Notes under the pieces: model-generated
Databases searched by the model: none
The model's input: the letters and a program-made list of their open reading frames with translations, nothing else
Told to the model about the DNA's origin: nothing
Position numbers and translations under genes: made by a program
NCBI GenBank assembly: GCA_934376945.1
Contig: CAKRPI010000002.1
Coordinates: 1-64,000 of the forward strand
From: an uncultured Lachnospiraceae bacterium
GTDB lineage: Bacteria > Bacillota > Clostridia > Lachnospirales > Lachnospiraceae
Direction of reading: 5' to 3'
Length of the DNA stretch: 64,000 bases
Shown here: positions 16,762 to 24,455 of the stretch, in pieces
How the letters are laid out: the number at the start of each line of letters is the position of its first letter
How positions within the stretch are numbered: position 1 is the first letter of the stretch

Positions 16762-18118
16762 AAAACGAAGATGGCTGCTTCTTGTTGGCACATTGCTGGT
16801 AGTGGCGGCTTGGCTGTTTGCAGAAATGGTGAAGGGATCCGTACGGATGGTAAGAAAGACGTATGAACGATCCGGGGAGGTGTTTGGCAATCCGCTGATG
16901 GGTTACGCACCGCCGGCGTGGTACGAAGAAGTGACGGATGATATACAGCTTTTGTATATGGACATCACATGGGCAGAACTGGAGCCATGGGAGGGAGTCT
17001 ATGACTGGTCGGCGATTGAAGAGGAAAATCAGACAGAGCGCTGGAAAAGGGAAGGGAAGCATCTCGTTTTGCGCTTTGTCTGTGACATTCCGGGCGATGA
17101 GTGTCACATGGATATCCCCAAGTGGCTGTATGAAAAGACCGGAGAAGCGGGCACCTGGTATGACGGAGAATATGGAAAAGGCTTTGCACCGGATTATGAC
17201 AATGAGATCTTTATTGCCTGCCATGAGCAGGCAGTTGCAGCGCTTGGCGCACATTTCGGACAGGATGGGCTGGTTGCATATGTGGAGCTTGGCAGTCTTG
17301 GGCACTGGGGAGAATGGCACGTGAATTATGAGGAAGGGATTCCGTGTATTCCAAAAGAGGCAGTGCGGGATCGGTATATTGCGCCGTGGATTCTGGCTTT
17401 TCCAAAGGCAAAGCTGTTGATGCGGCGTCCGTTTCATGCGGCGGAGCGTTATGGGATGGGACTGTACAACGATATGGCAGGACACGCAGAGGCGACGGAG
17501 GAATGGCTTGGATGGATCCGTGAGGGCGGCGATTATGGGCAGGCTGCGGAAGAGGATGCATTATCGGTGATGCCCGATTTCTGGAAGGGTGCACCGTCCG
17601 GCGGAGAACTGACAAGCTCTGTTTCGATGAAGGAGCTGCTTGATACAGGGCTGGATGAGACATTGCGGCTGGTAAGGGAATCTCATACGACATTTCTTGG
17701 ACCGAAGATTGCGGATATGATGTATCCGAAAGGATATGAAGCGGTGCTTGGGCAGATGGGCTACCGCATCTGGATTCCTGGTGCAGAGCTGAAAACGCGT
17801 AAAGATAAGACGGTACTCAGTCTGACATGGGAAAACGATGGGATTGCACCATTTTATGGAAGCTGGCCGGTGTATGTGTATGTCGAGACGGATGAGGGAG
17901 AGCTGGTGGAGAAGAAAATGGTTGATATTCAGCTTTCATCGCTGATTCCTGGTATGCAGATCAGAACGGATACAATGCTTACGACAGAGAATCTGCAGAC
18001 GCTTGCAGGGAAAGCATATCGGATCTGGCTTGGCGTGGAAGACCCGATGACACAAAAACCACAGCTTAGACTGGCTATGGATGTACTGTACGAAGGTGGA
18101 AAAAACCGGTTGTTGTAA
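16754..18118 (+). CDS. DUF4832-like secreted glycosidase-fold protein
   Basis: A 454-residue exported protein with a membrane anchor at residues ~8-25. The body looks like a TIM-barrel glycosidase: NPLMGYAPP, MDITWAELEPWEGVYDWS (family-typical entry strand), LRFVCDIPGDE, and YVELGSLGHWGEWH with a likely acidic catalytic residue. The last ~110 residues form a beta-sandwich. This matches the DUF4832 (with DUF4874) type. Since the PelA protein here lacks a hydrolase domain, this last gene of the operon may supply the polymer-trimming activity; that is inference. Start 16754 has GGAG six bases before; an ATG four codons earlier is possible. Confidence 0.72.
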   Translation: MAEKRRWLLLVGTLLVVAAWLFAEMVKGSVRMVRKTYERSGEVFGNPLMGYAPPAWYEEVTDDIQLLYMDITWAELEPWEGVYDWSAIEEENQTERWKREGKHLVLRFVCDIPGDECHMDIPKWLYEKTGEAGTWYDGEYGKGFAPDYDNEIFIACHEQAVAALGAHFGQDGLVAYVELGSLGHWGEWHVNYEEGIPCIPKEAVRDRYIAPWILAFPKAKLLMRRPFHAAERYGMGLYNDMAGHAEATEEWLGWIREGGDYGQAAEEDALSVMPDFWKGAPSGGELTSSVSMKELLDTGLDETLRLVRESHTTFLGPKIADMMYPKGYEAVLGQMGYRIWIPGAELKTRKDKTVLSLTWENDGIAPFYGSWPVYVYVETDEGELVEKKMVDIQLSSLIPGMQIRTDTMLTTENLQTLAGKAYRIWLGVEDPMTQKPQLRLAMDVLYEGGKNRLL

Positions 18119-18152
18119 TGTTAGAATAAGAGAGATGAAGAATTTACTGAAA

Positions 18153-18250
18153 GTCCCCTGCGAGGTTGCTAAGAGCAATAAGCAGGGGACAGCTTCATGT
18201 CAAAGCGGATATTCGCAATTCGCTTCGCTACTTGATTGACTCGGTTAAAG
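18153..18250. repeat. Modular palindromic repeat (modules A and B) after the Pel operon
   Basis: GTCCCCTGC (18153) pairs perfectly with GCAGGGGAC (18182), then module B (AAGCGGATATTCGCAA...CGCTTCGCTACTTG, 18202-18234) follows, then ACTCGGTTAA, the inverse of the TTAACCGAG word that opens other copies. The hairpins lie 35 bases past the last Pel gene and may terminate transcription, though no T run follows. Confidence 0.6.
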
Positions 18251-18280
18251 AGTTTGGCATATCCTGGTTTTATGGCATTT

Positions 18281-18976
18281 CTAAGGAAGAATGTAGGATT
18301 CGCCCAGGCTCTTTATTTCTCCGTCCATTGAGCCAAGAAGCGCAAGACCGATCTTACGCGCAGCGATCACTGCAGCTTTAACAGCGGTTGTTTCACCGGA
18401 CAAAGCGACAATGACTTCATTGGAATGGCTGGTTCCTTCATTCGGAGTCATATATCGGATGACCTGCACGTCGGCAGTTTTTACCGCAGTATCTGCCATT
18501 ACCATGCCGATTGCAGCTGGGGAACCGCAGATAAAACCGAACGCTTTTCCGTGCGGAATGCCAAAGGCAAGTCCGAGCGCCTGATCTGCCCTTGGAGAAA
18601 AGGCCAGTTCCAGGTGTCCGGCGCTGCTGACGTATATTTCCCCTGCATTTCTTTTTGTTTTTTCAAGTGTGATCTCAATTGCTTTTCGGGCATCGGCTAC
18701 GGTCCTTGCTTCAAGTACGATATAATTTCCGTGACCGCCCCAGCCCTTTGTATCACGTGGGAGCATGATAGAATGTACTTTTGTATTCGTTTCCTTGACA
18801 GCATCATCGACAGCCGTGATCTGGCCGGCAGCACCTGTTCTGGAGCTTAGAATTCCGATGCTATGATACGGCTCCTCCAGTTTCATTTTTTCACGAAGAG
18901 AAGGATCTACATTGGCAATGACAAGGCCAATTGTATCAAGTATTGTGGTTCCTACAAGTTCAGGTATTGTATTCAT
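18281..18976 (-). CDS. pduB: Orphan PduB-like microcompartment shell protein (BMC-T)
   Basis: A 231-residue tandem BMC-domain protein that should form pseudohexameric trimers in a bacterial microcompartment shell. Recognisable PduB segments: LVIANVDPSLREKM, EEPYHSIGILSSRTGAAGQ, LPRDTKGWGGHGNYIV, SAGHLELAFSPRADQAL, GKAFGFICGSPAAIG and NEVIVALSGE. On the minus strand AGGAAAAG precedes the ATG. It stands alone between intergenic repeats, with no enzymes or other shell genes within view, so it is either a satellite shell gene for a locus elsewhere or a relic. Confidence 0.85.
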   Translation of the reverse strand: MNTIPELVGTTILDTIGLVIANVDPSLREKMKLEEPYHSIGILSSRTGAAGQITAVDDAVKETNTKVHSIMLPRDTKGWGGHGNYIVLEARTVADARKAIEITLEKTKRNAGEIYVSSAGHLELAFSPRADQALGLAFGIPHGKAFGFICGSPAAIGMVMADTAVKTADVQVIRYMTPNEGTSHSNEVIVALSGETTAVKAAVIAARKIGLALLGSMDGEIKSLGESYILP

Positions 18977-19105
18977 GTCGCTTTCTTTTCCTTTTTATAT
19001 GATTATGTGCTGATACCACATCCTGCAGAATGCGTACTGCGATGTATAAGGAAGATATCGCAAGGTACCGGTGCCGGGGAAATTCTTTATTTGCAACCTG
19101 ACAAA

Positions 19106-19266
19106 AGAATATCATAACTGTTCAGAGCCAACCTCCAAAATGCTACGCATTTCGTCGGTGTGGCGTATCCGCCAAATAAAATTTCAAAAACAGGCTTAAA
19201 AATGCAAGCATTTTCCGCTTGTTTTATGAAATTTTGCTTGGCTCTGAACAGTTACAGAATATCATA
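19106..19266. mobile_element. MITE-like element with 11-bp target duplication
   Basis: A 139-base element (19117-19255) is bounded by inverted ends: ACTGTTCAGAGCCAA at the left and its complement TTGGCTCTGAACAGT at the right. The 11-base word AGAATATCATA flanks it on both sides (19106-19116 and 19256-19266), as expected for a target site duplication. The inside contains further palindromes (GGCGTATCCGCC; ATTTCAAAAACAGGC against GCTTGTTTTATGAAAT). No protein is encoded, so mobility would need a transposase from elsewhere. Confidence 0.75.
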
Positions 19267-19403
19267 AAATTCAGATACTTACAAGGAAAACAGATTCCTG
19301 GGAGTTTTGAATGCTTGCAAATTTGCAATGTATGTGATATATCAGATGTGAGAATATGCCAGAGCATGCTCAAACAGCAAGAAACAAATTTATGCTTGAA
19401 TGT

Positions 19404-19436
19404 AAAGCGGACATTCGCAATCCGCTTCGCTACTTG
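19404..19436. repeat. Palindromic repeat, module B
   Basis: AAAGCGGACATTCGCAATCCGCTTCGCTACTT core, reverse orientation relative to the copies near 37.4, 37.8, 42.3 and 48.9 kb. The arms AAGCGGA and TCCGCTT pair around a nine-base loop. It directly precedes the large cruciform at 19441. Confidence 0.6.
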
Positions 19437-19440
19437 CTAA

Positions 19441-19558
19441 TGAACGCAGTCGGTTTGCGACGTGTCAGTAGGACTTTCAACTCCCACTGACATAAGCATC
19501 CCATCCACCGTTTAAGTGCTGCGCGCACTTGAAGCGGGGGAATGCTTATCTGCGTTCA
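19441..19558. repeat. Three-way cruciform element
   Basis: An outer stem (TGAACGCAG 19441-19449 with CTGCGTTCA 19550-19558) closes two inner hairpins. Hairpin 1 pairs GTCAGTAGGA with TCCCACTGAC at 19465-19490. Hairpin 2 pairs ATAAGCAT (19492) with ATGCTTAT (19542) and continues through CCGTTTAAGTGC against GCACTTGAAGCGG with a TGCGC loop. Nearly every base is paired. This resembles the structured ends of IS200/IS605-like elements or a folded RNA; no associated gene is present. It ends 33 bases before the arabinofuranosidase start. Confidence 0.6.
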
Positions 19559-19591
19559 AAAGAAACTGACCAAGGCATGAAAGGGGAAAAA

Positions 19592-21634
19592 ATGAGAATC
19601 ACAGACAGAAAAAAAGAAACAGTTTCACCGGATATGATCGGATTATTTTTTGAGGATATTAATTTTGCGGCAGATGGTGGTCTTTATGCGGAGATGATTG
19701 AAAACCGTTCCTTTGAAGCGAAGGAAGCGTTCGGTACACCGGGCAATTTTTATGCAGTGGATGACTGCGGATACGCCTGGACGGCAGTAAAGGGTGAGGA
19801 CGGTACAAATCCACAGCTGCAGTTTGTGACAGGTGATCCTGTTTCTGAAGCAAATCCACATTACCTGCGTTTTACGGCAGCAGGTGCAGGGCAGGGATTT
19901 GCAAACAAAGCGTATGACGGAATTTTCCTGAAAAAAGGGATGGACTATAAAGTATCTTTTTATGCAAGATGTGTAAAGTATGAAGGGGAAAATATCTGTA
20001 TTGAGGTACGTGGGGAAAACGGCGTCTGCGCCGAGGCGAAGGTAAAGGTGGTAAAGGCCGTTCCGTATCTGCCGTTCTGCGATCTTACGATTGAAGTGGA
20101 TGCCGGCCCGTTCGATGGAAAAATTCGTGAAATCCATGAAATGGATAAGAACGGAATGGCACGCTGCAATGACTGGGTGGCATATGAAACGGTATTACAT
20201 GCAACGGAGGATGTGAAGCATGCACAGTTTGTGATCTTCCTTGAAGCGGCAGGTGTGATGGAGTTTGATTTGATTTCTATGATTCCGGGTGACGCGGTAG
20301 CCGGTGTATTCAGAAAAGATCTGTTTGAGGCACTCAAAGCGACAACACCGGGATTTATCCGTTTCCCTGGTGGCTGTATTGTGGAAGGAATCAGCCTTGC
20401 AAACCGCTATAGATGGAAAAATACGGTTGGGGCATTAAAGGACCGTACCTACATTCCGAATCTCTGGGCATTTGATGATGACAGAAGCAAAGAAAATCTG
20501 AATGTACAGCGGCCGGATGCACATTATGGGCAGTCCTACGGCATTGGATTTTATGAATATTTTCTGCTGTGTGAGCTGCTTGGGGCGAAGCCGCTTCCGG
20601 TTCTGAATCTCGGTGCGGCATGTCAGTTTCGTACGACACAGATGGTTCAGAGCGAGGATCCGGCATTTGAGGAGTATATACAGGATGCGCTTGATCTGAT
20701 TGAGTTTGCAAACGGAGATACCAGGAGCAAATGGGGCAGCCTCCGTGCGCAGATGGGACATCCGCAGCCATTTGGTCTTGATATGATCGCAGTTGGTAAT
20801 GAGCAGTGGGAGACGGAGTACCTTGACCTGTTCAGACGCCATGAGCTGTTTGAAAAAGCGATCCATGAGGTATATCCGCAGATGCGTCTGCTTGGAACAG
20901 CCGGCCCGATTCTTGATTCTCCGCTGACGGGACTGGCATGGGATTTTTATCGGAAAGGACAGGCATCGAATCCGGATTTCTGCTATGCAGTTGATGAGCA
21001 TTATTACGTATCTCCGCAGTGGATGTATGATCATGTGGATCTGTATGACAACTACCCAAGAGAGGTAGCCGTATTTGCAGGCGAATATGCAGCGCATACG
21101 GAGGACAAGGAAAATACGGTGGAGAGTGCACTTGCTGAGGCTGCGCTGCTGACCGGCATTGAAAAGAATGCGGGTGTTGTAAAGCTTGCATCCTACGCGC
21201 CGCTCTTTAACCGGATCGGTCACAGCCAGTGGAAGCCGGATATGATCTGGTTTGACGCGGAGCGCGTATATCTGACTCCGAATTATTATGTACAGAAACT
21301 GTTTGCAAATCATACCGGTGATTATACGGTAGAGATGGAAGATCAGGAAAAAGAGCTTCAAAAAGACGGTGTTTATGTGTCAGTGACACGGACGCATGGC
21401 AAAGAAGTGATCATAAAGGCAGTCAATACGAACGATCAGCCGTATACACTTGCGCTTACCGATGAGCAGGGTGTAAAAACGAAGTCAGCAGGAAAAAGCT
21501 GGATACTGGAGCGCGCAGGTGAGAAGCCGGAAGGTATGCCGGAGCCATCGAAGGTGACAGAAAAGACAATACAGATCGATGGAAACATAGTACTTCCAAA
21601 GAAGAGCTTTTCTGTAATCAGATATCAGGGATAG
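19592..21634 (+). CDS. Alpha-L-arabinofuranosidase (GH51)
   Basis: A 680-residue cytoplasmic glycoside hydrolase (no signal peptide) that releases terminal arabinofuranose from arabino-oligosaccharides taken into the cell. The N-terminal region (GLFFEDINFAADGGLYAEM) is typical of GH51. The acid/base glutamate is in VGNEQWE and the nucleophile in FAGEYAAH; the barrel also has FIRFPGGCIVEG and the RWKNTVG segment. Start ATG 19592 has GGGG five bases upstream; longer in-frame starts at 19577 and 19529 would begin at or inside the cruciform repeat and are less likely. No arabinose transporter or regulator is adjacent. The next gene starts one base after the stop. Confidence 0.9.
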   Translation: MRITDRKKETVSPDMIGLFFEDINFAADGGLYAEMIENRSFEAKEAFGTPGNFYAVDDCGYAWTAVKGEDGTNPQLQFVTGDPVSEANPHYLRFTAAGAGQGFANKAYDGIFLKKGMDYKVSFYARCVKYEGENICIEVRGENGVCAEAKVKVVKAVPYLPFCDLTIEVDAGPFDGKIREIHEMDKNGMARCNDWVAYETVLHATEDVKHAQFVIFLEAAGVMEFDLISMIPGDAVAGVFRKDLFEALKATTPGFIRFPGGCIVEGISLANRYRWKNTVGALKDRTYIPNLWAFDDDRSKENLNVQRPDAHYGQSYGIGFYEYFLLCELLGAKPLPVLNLGAACQFRTTQMVQSEDPAFEEYIQDALDLIEFANGDTRSKWGSLRAQMGHPQPFGLDMIAVGNEQWETEYLDLFRRHELFEKAIHEVYPQMRLLGTAGPILDSPLTGLAWDFYRKGQASNPDFCYAVDEHYYVSPQWMYDHVDLYDNYPREVAVFAGEYAAHTEDKENTVESALAEAALLTGIEKNAGVVKLASYAPLFNRIGHSQWKPDMIWFDAERVYLTPNYYVQKLFANHTGDYTVEMEDQEKELQKDGVYVSVTRTHGKEVIIKAVNTNDQPYTLALTDEQGVKTKSAGKSWILERAGEKPEGMPEPSKVTEKTIQIDGNIVLPKKSFSVIRYQG

Positions 21635-21635
21635 A

Positions 21636-22589
21636 ATGACGGATACATTTGAGATGCTCAAAGAGCTGCTTTCACAGGATCAGTTTGAACTGATCTTCCG
21701 GGAAGAAGGAGAAGAAAACAAAGAGCTGCGTCTTGTGTACCTGATGAATGATGCCGTGGAGAGCTTTCTGGTATTTGTAAATGCGCGGACGACCGGTAGT
21801 TATCAGAAGGATTACGAGGGGGAACTGGATGCATCCTTAAGCCGGAACGAAGATGGGTATGTGCTTTCTGTCTGGCAGGGAGAATCTGTCTTTACCGTAT
21901 TTTTCTCGGAACTTACGCTGGAGGTATATTGCTATGATTACGGAGAAACAGGCCATTTCTGGGTGAAGGACTGGGAATATCTGCGCCGGTTGGAGTATCT
22001 TATTGCGATTGTGCGGGACAAGTGTATGTATCTGGGAACACCGTACTGTTCAGAAACGGAGCAGAAACTGGCTGCATTGGCAGATTTTCCGCCACTGAAT
22101 TATTGCAGCTATCCTGCGGTGCCAAAGCAATATCTGGTGCAAAGAGATGAAGCAAAGATGGCATCGCCGGAAGCCCTGGAAATGATGAAAGAGCTGGCCC
22201 AAAAAGCAGATGATGCAGGGCTGCTGCGGGTGCTTTGGCTGTATCAGAGACTGCCGCGGAGTGTTCTGATTCGAAAATGGATGGCAAAACTGCTGCGAAA
22301 ATGGAAGCATGCGAAAATGATAGACGGGATCAGCGAACAGCTGAAAATCGAGGGTATGCGTTATCCATTGCGCTCATTTGGTGAGCAGGAGAATGCTAGG
22401 ATTGCGGAGCTTATAAAAAAAGCACAGTCGCAGCAGGCAATGCTTGCAAAAAGAGAAATTCAGTCAGAAATCGTGCGAGAAGAACGGTTTACAGCAGTGG
22501 AGGACGGTGTGGAAAACAGGATCTATCTGATGATCTACGGACAGGGAAGGGACGGAAGCCGGACGTGTGAGACAAAAGAGATCCGGTAA
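21636..22589 (+). CDS. Uncharacterised protein
   Basis: A 317-residue soluble protein I cannot place firmly; it may belong to a DUF3878-like family seen in Lachnospiraceae. The N-terminal half is beta-rich with aromatic strands (FELIFREEG, LTLEVYCYDYGETGHFW). The second half is helical and basic (LLRKWKHAKMIDG, ELIKKAQSQQAMLAKREIQ). No signal peptide, membrane helix or metal motif is visible. The ATG lies one base after the GH51 stop, so it is co-transcribed with that gene, but this gives no clear functional hint. Confidence 0.6.
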   Translation: MTDTFEMLKELLSQDQFELIFREEGEENKELRLVYLMNDAVESFLVFVNARTTGSYQKDYEGELDASLSRNEDGYVLSVWQGESVFTVFFSELTLEVYCYDYGETGHFWVKDWEYLRRLEYLIAIVRDKCMYLGTPYCSETEQKLAALADFPPLNYCSYPAVPKQYLVQRDEAKMASPEALEMMKELAQKADDAGLLRVLWLYQRLPRSVLIRKWMAKLLRKWKHAKMIDGISEQLKIEGMRYPLRSFGEQENARIAELIKKAQSQQAMLAKREIQSEIVREERFTAVEDGVENRIYLMIYGQGRDGSRTCETKEIR

Positions 22590-22668
22590 AAGAAATCAAA
22601 ATCAGGCTGTGCAAAAAAGAACAGGTGACAAGTGAATAAAAAAGCAGTCATTGTCCATACTATCTGTA

Positions 22669-22737
22669 TGATGTTGGGATCAGAAGATGCCTTACGGATT
22701 GCTGCGTACTTCGTACTCCCACAATCCGGACATCATT
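22669..22737 (-). repeat. Palindromic repeat, family D copy 2 (inverse)
   Basis: Reverse complement of the unit at 1485-1545: it reads GAAGATGCCTTACGGATTGC with the hairpin arms GGATTG and CAATCC around a loop holding GTACTTCGTAC. It fills the 234-base gap between the uncharacterised gene and the spore coat gene. Confidence 0.6.
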
Positions 22738-22823
22738 TATATGCAAAAGATAGAAAACAGTGCAGAACCAATTAAGATGGCTCTGGACGGTTGAATATGG
22801 CATAGCAGAAGGGAGCGGCAACA

Positions 22824-23282
22824 ATGATGTTAAATGAAAAAGAACGGGCAGCAATTATGGATCTGCAGACACAGGAGAAAAGCTGTGTGGAAAAGTACGG
22901 AAAATATGCACAGCAGGCAAAGGATCCGGAACTGAAGTGTTTGTTTGAAACATTGCAGGAAAAAGAGCAGAAACATTACGATTCACTTGGACAGGTGCTT
23001 TCCGGTACGGTTCCGCAGTGTGACTGCAATGATGCGGCCGGCAGGAATTATATGCCGCAGGCATCGTATGCTGCAATGAACTGGTCAGAAGAAAAACAAA
23101 ATGATGCATTTCTGGCAACGGATTGTATTGCGACTGAGAAACTCGTATCTGGTGAGTATAATACGGATGTATTTGTATTTGGCGACAGCGGTGTGAGAAA
23201 GCTGCTTGCGGATATCCAGGTGGAAGAGCAGAATCACGCAGAGATGCTGTATAAATACAAGGTAGCAAACGGGATGGCGTGA
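22824..23282 (+). CDS. Ferritin-like spore coat protein (CotF type)
   Basis: A 152-residue, four-helix, ferritin-like protein. It opens LNEKERAAIMDLQTQEKSCVEKYGKYA and later has CLFETLQEKEQKHYDSL and IQVEEQNHAEMLYKYK, the paired helix pattern with E-x-x-H of CotF-like coat proteins from clostridia. It should be made in the mother cell and assembled in the spore coat. GGGAG lies eight bases before ATG 22824 (a second ATG follows at once). It supports a spore-forming organism. A terminator follows near 23.4 kb, so it forms its own unit. Confidence 0.82.
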   Translation: MMLNEKERAAIMDLQTQEKSCVEKYGKYAQQAKDPELKCLFETLQEKEQKHYDSLGQVLSGTVPQCDCNDAAGRNYMPQASYAAMNWSEEKQNDAFLATDCIATEKLVSGEYNTDVFVFGDSGVRKLLADIQVEEQNHAEMLYKYKVANGMA

Positions 23283-23389
23283 TAAGATAAGAATCCGGAA
23301 GAAAAATGAGAAAGAGCCACACCAAAATATAACAAAAAATATAATAAGAAGCAGATCAGATAAGGACAAGAGAAAAGCATACCATAATG

Positions 23390-23442
23390 ACAGGACGGGA
23401 CAGACGCAGAATATGATATTTATTCTGCATCTGTCCTGTTTG
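23390..23442 (+). terminator. Terminator after the spore coat gene
   Basis: GGACAGACGCAGAATA pairs with TATTCTGCATCTGTCC (one mismatch) around a short loop, then CTGTTTG. It lies about 115 bases after the stop, within a 312-base gap that otherwise holds only A-rich sequence and the next promoter. Confidence 0.6.
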
Positions 23443-23467
23443 CATGTCTGAAAAAAGATGATATAAT
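23440..23467 (+). promoter_or_regulatory. Promoter of the SseB-like gene group
   Basis: TTGCAT (23440-23445) and TATAAT (23462-23467) with a 16-base spacer. The next coding start is 128 bases downstream. Confidence 0.55.
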
Positions 23468-23594
23468 GAACGCTGGAACTGAGCAGGATCGCACGTCAAG
23501 TCTTACGTGTGAATGTTTGCTTTAGCCACCTTTGCACAGAAACAGAAAAAAAGAGAAAGGCGATTTTTGCAGATACGGCAGATAGGTCAGATAA

Positions 23595-24068
23595 ATGAAT
23601 AAAGAGAACAGGGAAAAGAATAAAATACAGGACAGGAAAAGCATGAAAGTAAAAGAAGAAGGACTGGATGGAAACGAAAGAATCGAGGAGGCGATCGCGG
23701 CGCTGCAGCAGGAGCCGACGCAGGAGCTGTTGGCACATGCGCTGACAGTAGTACGGAGACGTATGCGGGAAAATGGTCAGGTCATCGTTGCGGTAGAGCC
23801 GGGAATAACGGATGGTCCGCTTCGGCTTCAGGCGATTCAGACACCGGACGGAAAAAGCTGGTGGATGGTTTTTACCAGCTTTGACGAGGAAATCAGGGGA
23901 AGCGGCAGTGTGATGTCTACGTTTCTGGTAGAAATGGAACAGCTGTTTCGCGAGGCAGGAAAGGCAGATGGAATCAGCGGTGTGATCTTCAATCCATGGA
24001 ATCGGACACTGATGCTGGATCAGCAGCTGATCCGGATCGTACTTGGAACTGACCCGGAGCGTGTCTGA
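23595..24068 (+). CDS. SseB-like N-terminal domain protein
   Basis: A 157-residue cytoplasmic protein. After a charged, lysine-rich N-terminus it has the SseB-type fold: VIVAVEP, LRLQAIQTPDGKSWWMVFTSFDEE, and GVIFNPWNRTLMLDQQLIRIVLG. SseB-like proteins are named for an effect on serine sensitivity in E. coli, and their biochemical role is unknown. The start is unsettled: ATG 23643 has a better AGGA (six bases away) than ATG 23595. It is followed by a repeat and then a small zinc-ribbon gene. Confidence 0.65.
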   Translation: MNKENREKNKIQDRKSMKVKEEGLDGNERIEEAIAALQQEPTQELLAHALTVVRRRMRENGQVIVAVEPGITDGPLRLQAIQTPDGKSWWMVFTSFDEEIRGSGSVMSTFLVEMEQLFREAGKADGISGVIFNPWNRTLMLDQQLIRIVLGTDPERV

Positions 24069-24106
24069 AAAGTAAAATCGGGATCAGATTGGGGCGGGCA
24101 TTAAGC

Positions 24107-24164
24107 CATAAAACCACTTCTGTGCAAGCACATCGTGGTTTCAGGCTTTTGACCCTGCATCATG
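24107..24164 (+). repeat. Hairpin plus family D fragment
   Basis: AAACCAC and GTGGTTT form a hairpin whose loop holds GTGCAAGCAC, followed by GGCTTTTGACC and GCATCATG, matching the tail of family D at 1485 and 33408. It occupies the short gap before the zinc-ribbon gene. Confidence 0.45.
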
Positions 24165-24185
24165 TAAAAAGCAGGAGGATAAAAA

Positions 24186-24455
24186 ATGTATTATGTACCG
24201 GATGGCACAGAAAAATGTGGATATTATGAATGCAGAAAATGCGGAAATCGTTTTCTGTCACTGGAGATAAAGGAAAGGATTTCCTGCCCGGAATGCGAAG
24301 CGGAGATCGATTATGAGATCGGTCCGGATGAGTCTTTGGAGGATTTGCTGGAAACGGCAGATCTGAAACAGGAAATTGAAGGAAAAGACGAGGTAGAAAA
24401 AATGGATGCGCTTTTAAGCCTTGCCGTGACCGGAGGTGATTTTGAATGGATCTGA
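24186..24455 (+). CDS. Small zinc-ribbon protein
   Basis: An 89-residue acidic protein. Two CxxC knuckles, CRKCGNRF at residue ~16 and CPECEAEI at ~36, make a rubredoxin/zinc-ribbon fold at the N-terminus; the rest is an acidic helix region (ESLEDLLETADLKQEIEGKDE). AGGAGG lies just before the ATG. Its last ten bases overlap the methyltransferase start, so the two are translationally coupled. Function unknown; a nucleic-acid or protein adaptor role is only a guess. Confidence 0.75.
   Translation: MYYVPDGTEKCGYYECRKCGNRFLSLEIKERISCPECEAEIDYEIGPDESLEDLLETADLKQEIEGKDEVEKMDALLSLAVTGGDFEWI

Noticed and set aside
19219-19440. A 73-codon ORF across the MITE end and module B
   Set aside because: Composed of repeat sequence, with no ribosome site.
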